Shown: piece after piece, positions 22,705 through 24,767 of the stretch | Layout of the letters: the number at the start of each line of letters is the position of its first letter | Position numbering within the stretch: position 1 is the first letter of the stretch | Origin: CAYPEL01 sp964409635 | GTDB lineage: Bacteria > Pseudomonadota > Gammaproteobacteria > DSM-19610 | DNA: 24,767 bases | Direction of reading: 5' to 3' | Assembly: GCA_964409635.1 (NCBI GenBank) | Contig: CAYPEL010000022.1 | Location: 1 to 24,767, forward strand | Notes under the pieces: generated by a model | The model's database searches: none | Told to the model about the DNA's origin: nothing | The model's input: only the letters and a program-made list of their open reading frames with translations | Translations under genes and position numbers: made by a program

Positions 22705-24201
22705 TTAAGGCAAACGAATATCAATCGCCGCCGTCTGGGTACAACCCACCTGGGTCATCACATAAGGCACGGGGTACTCCGATAAATATTCTTCGGGTAA
22801 CGCCAGCAGCTTTTCCTTGAAGGCATCGGGTGCGAACAGCATTGGAATCAGGTTATTGTAATACGCCGCTTCACTGGTCATTGACAGTTCATCGCCATCA
22901 CGTTGCAGATAGCCCAAGTCGGTCAAAGCACGGATTAAATCGCCATATACAAAATCCAGGTCGACGCCATACTTGCGTTGAATCGAAGCAAGATCAATTT
23001 TAGTAAAACGTAACTGGCTGGAAACTTCACGAATCATTTCCAGCTCGGGATCAAGATGATCAACTGTGGCTATCGGTAACCGGCCCGCTTCGATATGCTG
23101 GTAATAGGATTTTATTGAACCCACATTCTGGTAAGGCATTTGTGGTGCATAACCCTGTGACGCCAAGCCCAGTGCAACGAGTGGCAAATTATCCCAACGG
23201 CGCACCTGGTGGCGGTAGGAAGCCTCACCCGGAATGGCATAAACATTTTGCAATACCGGCTTGTAACCAAAACCGGTTAGCAGTTCGTCCGCTGCTGCAA
23301 AGCTGCGTATTTTTTTCCGGTACTGTTCATCCTTGGGCGGCCCCAATAGGGATTTCCCTGGTTTACTGCGCTGGCTATCCAGCGAATAGATCGACAGGCT
23401 TGGAATACCCAGGCTATGAAAACGAATCAAGGTTTTTTGCAGCGCATCCTCAGGCTCATTCTCGAAACCATACATGGTATCGACATTCACATTGCCGATT
23501 TCGTCCAGTGCTGCTTCCAGTTCGCCAATCGCCTCATCAACCGAGTAGTAACGGTTCATACCTGCCAGCAATTCACTGTCAAGGGTTTGGATACCGTAGC
23601 TCAGGCGGTTGACGCCGAGCGACTTTAATAAGCGGGACTTTGCCCGCGGCAATGTACCGGGCGCCGCTTCCACAGTAATCTCGGCCGCATCTTCAATAGC
23701 AAAATTAACCTGTAAGGCGGCAAACAGTTTCTGGATTTGCTCGTCGCTCAAATAGCTAGGCGTACCACCACCGATATAGACTGATTCACATAATTGACCG
23801 CGCAATACCGGCGCATACATCTGCATTTCTTTGACCAGGGCATCAACATAGGGATCGGATTGTTCTATACCCTTGCCTGGCAATACGGTGTAGTAACAAA
23901 AGCTGCACAAGGTTTTGCAAAACGGGATATGCAGGTACAGGCTGTAACGTCCCGGCTCTACAGAGGGTTTTGCAAACAGCTCGGCTGCCGAATCGGGTGG
24001 ATCATACTTATTCAGCAGCGGCGGTGGGAAGGCCCAGTCGAAACAGGGGAAGAAGTCATTTTGAATTTGCAGCACCTGCTGCAGACGATCACTCAATTGA
24101 TCCGGTTCAAGCAGTGCCAGCTGGGTATTCGGTGTGTCGCCTAATTCCGGGACACGCAGCAGGCGGGATTGTTTGCTGAAATTCTCACTGTATTGCTTCA
24201 T
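22705..24201 (-). CDS. HemN/HemW-like radical SAM protein
   Basis: 498 aa. The radical SAM cluster motif is C95-x3-C99-x2-C102 in YLHIPFCKTLCSFCYY, followed by SVYIGGGTPSYLS (SAM contact), EITVEAAPGTL, GVNRLSYGIQTLD and NVNVDTMYGFENE: the ordered motifs of the coproporphyrinogen oxidase-like group. The HemN-type fourth Cys is Tyr104, so like HemW it lacks the CxC element. A winged-helix HemN-C-like region lies near residues 395-450, and a further ~45-residue tail follows. An N-terminal extension of about 85 residues before the barrel is longer than in HemW. It has a strong GAGGAG ribosome-binding site before ATG 24201. True HemN, HemW (heme insertion) or another substrate cannot be decided. 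Confidence 0.85.
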   Translation of the reverse strand: MKQYSENFSKQSRLLRVPELGDTPNTQLALLEPDQLSDRLQQVLQIQNDFFPCFDWAFPPPLLNKYDPPDSAAELFAKPSVEPGRYSLYLHIPFCKTLCSFCYYTVLPGKGIEQSDPYVDALVKEMQMYAPVLRGQLCESVYIGGGTPSYLSDEQIQKLFAALQVNFAIEDAAEITVEAAPGTLPRAKSRLLKSLGVNRLSYGIQTLDSELLAGMNRYYSVDEAIGELEAALDEIGNVNVDTMYGFENEPEDALQKTLIRFHSLGIPSLSIYSLDSQRSKPGKSLLGPPKDEQYRKKIRSFAAADELLTGFGYKPVLQNVYAIPGEASYRHQVRRWDNLPLVALGLASQGYAPQMPYQNVGSIKSYYQHIEAGRLPIATVDHLDPELEMIREVSSQLRFTKIDLASIQRKYGVDLDFVYGDLIRALTDLGYLQRDGDELSMTSEAAYYNNLIPMLFAPDAFKEKLLALPEEYLSEYPVPYVMTQVGCTQTAAIDIRLP

Positions 24202-24328
24202 GCATCCTCCTCATCAGATTTCTCCTGGAGTTCTTGCACTGTTTACACAAGAAAACAGAAGTATTTTTATTAACCAAATTTATTTCACTAGTTCAACCAC
24301 CAGTGCTTTATTTTTTAGTGGGCGCAGT

Positions 24329-24719
24329 CTAAAACGATTCGTCGTCACTTGGCAACAAGGATATCACCCGCATGCGCAGCCCAGGCAGCACTTCTTTTTC
24401 AAACCAGGGATTGCGTTTTAACCAGAGTTGGTTACGGGGACGGATGAGGCAAGGGCAAGTAACGCGGTAAATAAGCCTTCCAGGCTTTCACTGTATCTGT
24501 AAGCGTAGGCTTACCTGCATCCAAATAATAGCGCTGAGCATAAGCACCTACCAATAAAATCAATTCTAAATTTGGCAGGCATTCGAGAATCTTTCCATGC
24601 CATAATTCTGAGCACTCAGGGCGTGGAGGCAAGTCTCCTGATTTACCTTTGCCCGGATAACAGAAGCCCATCGGCACGATTGCGATATTTTTTCCAAGTA
24701 ATCTATACAAGCGCGCACA
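24329..24719 (-). pseudogene. Uracil-DNA glycosylase-family remnant, truncated and frameshifted
   Basis: From about 24690 the minus strand reads IAIVPMGFCYPGKGKSGDLP, then ECSELWHGKILECLPNLELILLVGAYAQRYYL, and YLPRYLPLPHPSP, all typical of the small uracil-DNA glycosylase-like family; HPSP is the C-terminal active-site motif. A stop (TAA, 24434-24432) follows directly. The expected continuation, NQLWLKRNPWFEKEVLPGLR, is present one frame over (from 24433) and ends at TAG 24331-24329, so a 1- or 2-base shift is evident. The N-terminal half, including the GQxPG motif that binds the uracil site, is absent. The 5' border abuts the terminator at 24719-24743, suggesting a deletion or rearrangement joint. 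The frame also opens through the terminator (ATG 24746), which I consider accidental. Confidence 0.82.
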
Positions 24720-24743
24720 AAAAAACCCGCTTTTTGGCGGGTT
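24719..24743 (-). terminator. Rho-independent terminator of a gene to the right
   Basis: On the minus strand AACCCGC (24730-24724 complement) and GCGGGTT form a 7-bp stem with a 6-nt loop, followed by five T residues. It terminates minus-strand transcription that enters from beyond the right edge, and it directly precedes the uracil-DNA glycosylase remnant. Confidence 0.85.
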
Positions 24744-24767
24744 CATAATTGGTTGGCTGGCGGACTA

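Noticed and set aside
23115..23612. 165-aa plus-strand ORF
   Set aside because: Lies wholly antisense to the HemN-like gene; the translation is His/Pro/Arg-rich with no domain.
24432..24746. Intact 104-aa gene
   Set aside because: The frame begins inside a terminator, lacks the family's N-terminal half and stops by frameshift before the conserved C-terminus, so it is a pseudogene fragment.
1..24767. CRISPR array, insertion sequence, prophage or defence island
   Set aside because: No regularly spaced repeats, transposase, integrase, phage structural or defence-type genes were seen on either strand.

Overview
The window reads as a stretch of gammaproteobacterial chromosome, gene-dense and of mixed strand. 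Support comes from the gene content: a ybeD-lipB-lipA cluster, a YcgL-family protein, a DUF3301 protein, an XthA-type exonuclease III, a presequence-protease-like M16C peptidase and a PEP-CTERM surface protein. No genus can be named from the sequence alone. There is no phage, insertion sequence, CRISPR array or complete tRNA/rRNA. Most of it is ordinary chromosomal background, with one regulatory region that stands out.

Layout. 1-4106 (minus): an RND efflux pump, adaptor followed by permease with a 4-nt overlap; the permease runs off the left edge. 4339-5508 (plus): a CPA2-type cation/proton antiporter without a regulatory domain. 5555-6097 (minus): a zinc-ribbon hypothetical. 6181-7080: an AT-rich block with one small PEP-CTERM protein gene, its own terminator, a near-consensus sigma-54 promoter, a palindrome in the leader and paired upstream sites. 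7166-8704 (minus): an orphan MbcA/ParS/Xre-like antitoxin-domain protein and a ferredoxin-type flavin reductase. 8810-11206 (plus): a DUF481 outer-membrane barrel, a DUF3301 protein, two overlapping conserved hypotheticals (the second cysteine-rich) and a YdcH/DUF465 gene that has no normal start codon. 11209-13077: a divergent pair (secreted beta-domain protein, and single-pass membrane protein with a Thr-rich tail) sharing an upstream region with a perfect CRP-type core site. 13072-16032 (minus): the M16C metallopeptidase. 16263-17962 (plus): xthA and an orphan MlaC-like lipid-binding protein. 17984-20387 (minus): ycgL, then a glycosyltransferase and VanZ-family pair. 20405-24201 (minus): a hairpin repeat, lipA-lipB-ybeD, a second hairpin repeat, and a HemN/HemW-like radical SAM gene. 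24329-24767: a decayed uracil-DNA glycosylase remnant placed directly behind a terminator, possibly behind a tRNA.

How the genes work together: ybeD-lipB-lipA is the clearest functional unit (octanoyl transfer and sulfur insertion for lipoate). The RND pair is a tripartite pump lacking a visible outer-membrane partner. Several genes concern the envelope (DUF481 barrel, MlaC-like protein, glycosyltransferase/VanZ, PEP-CTERM protein), but they lie in separate transcription units. The best candidate for something not yet described is the control region of the PEP-CTERM gene (6788-7076). No convincing new multi-gene system is visible.
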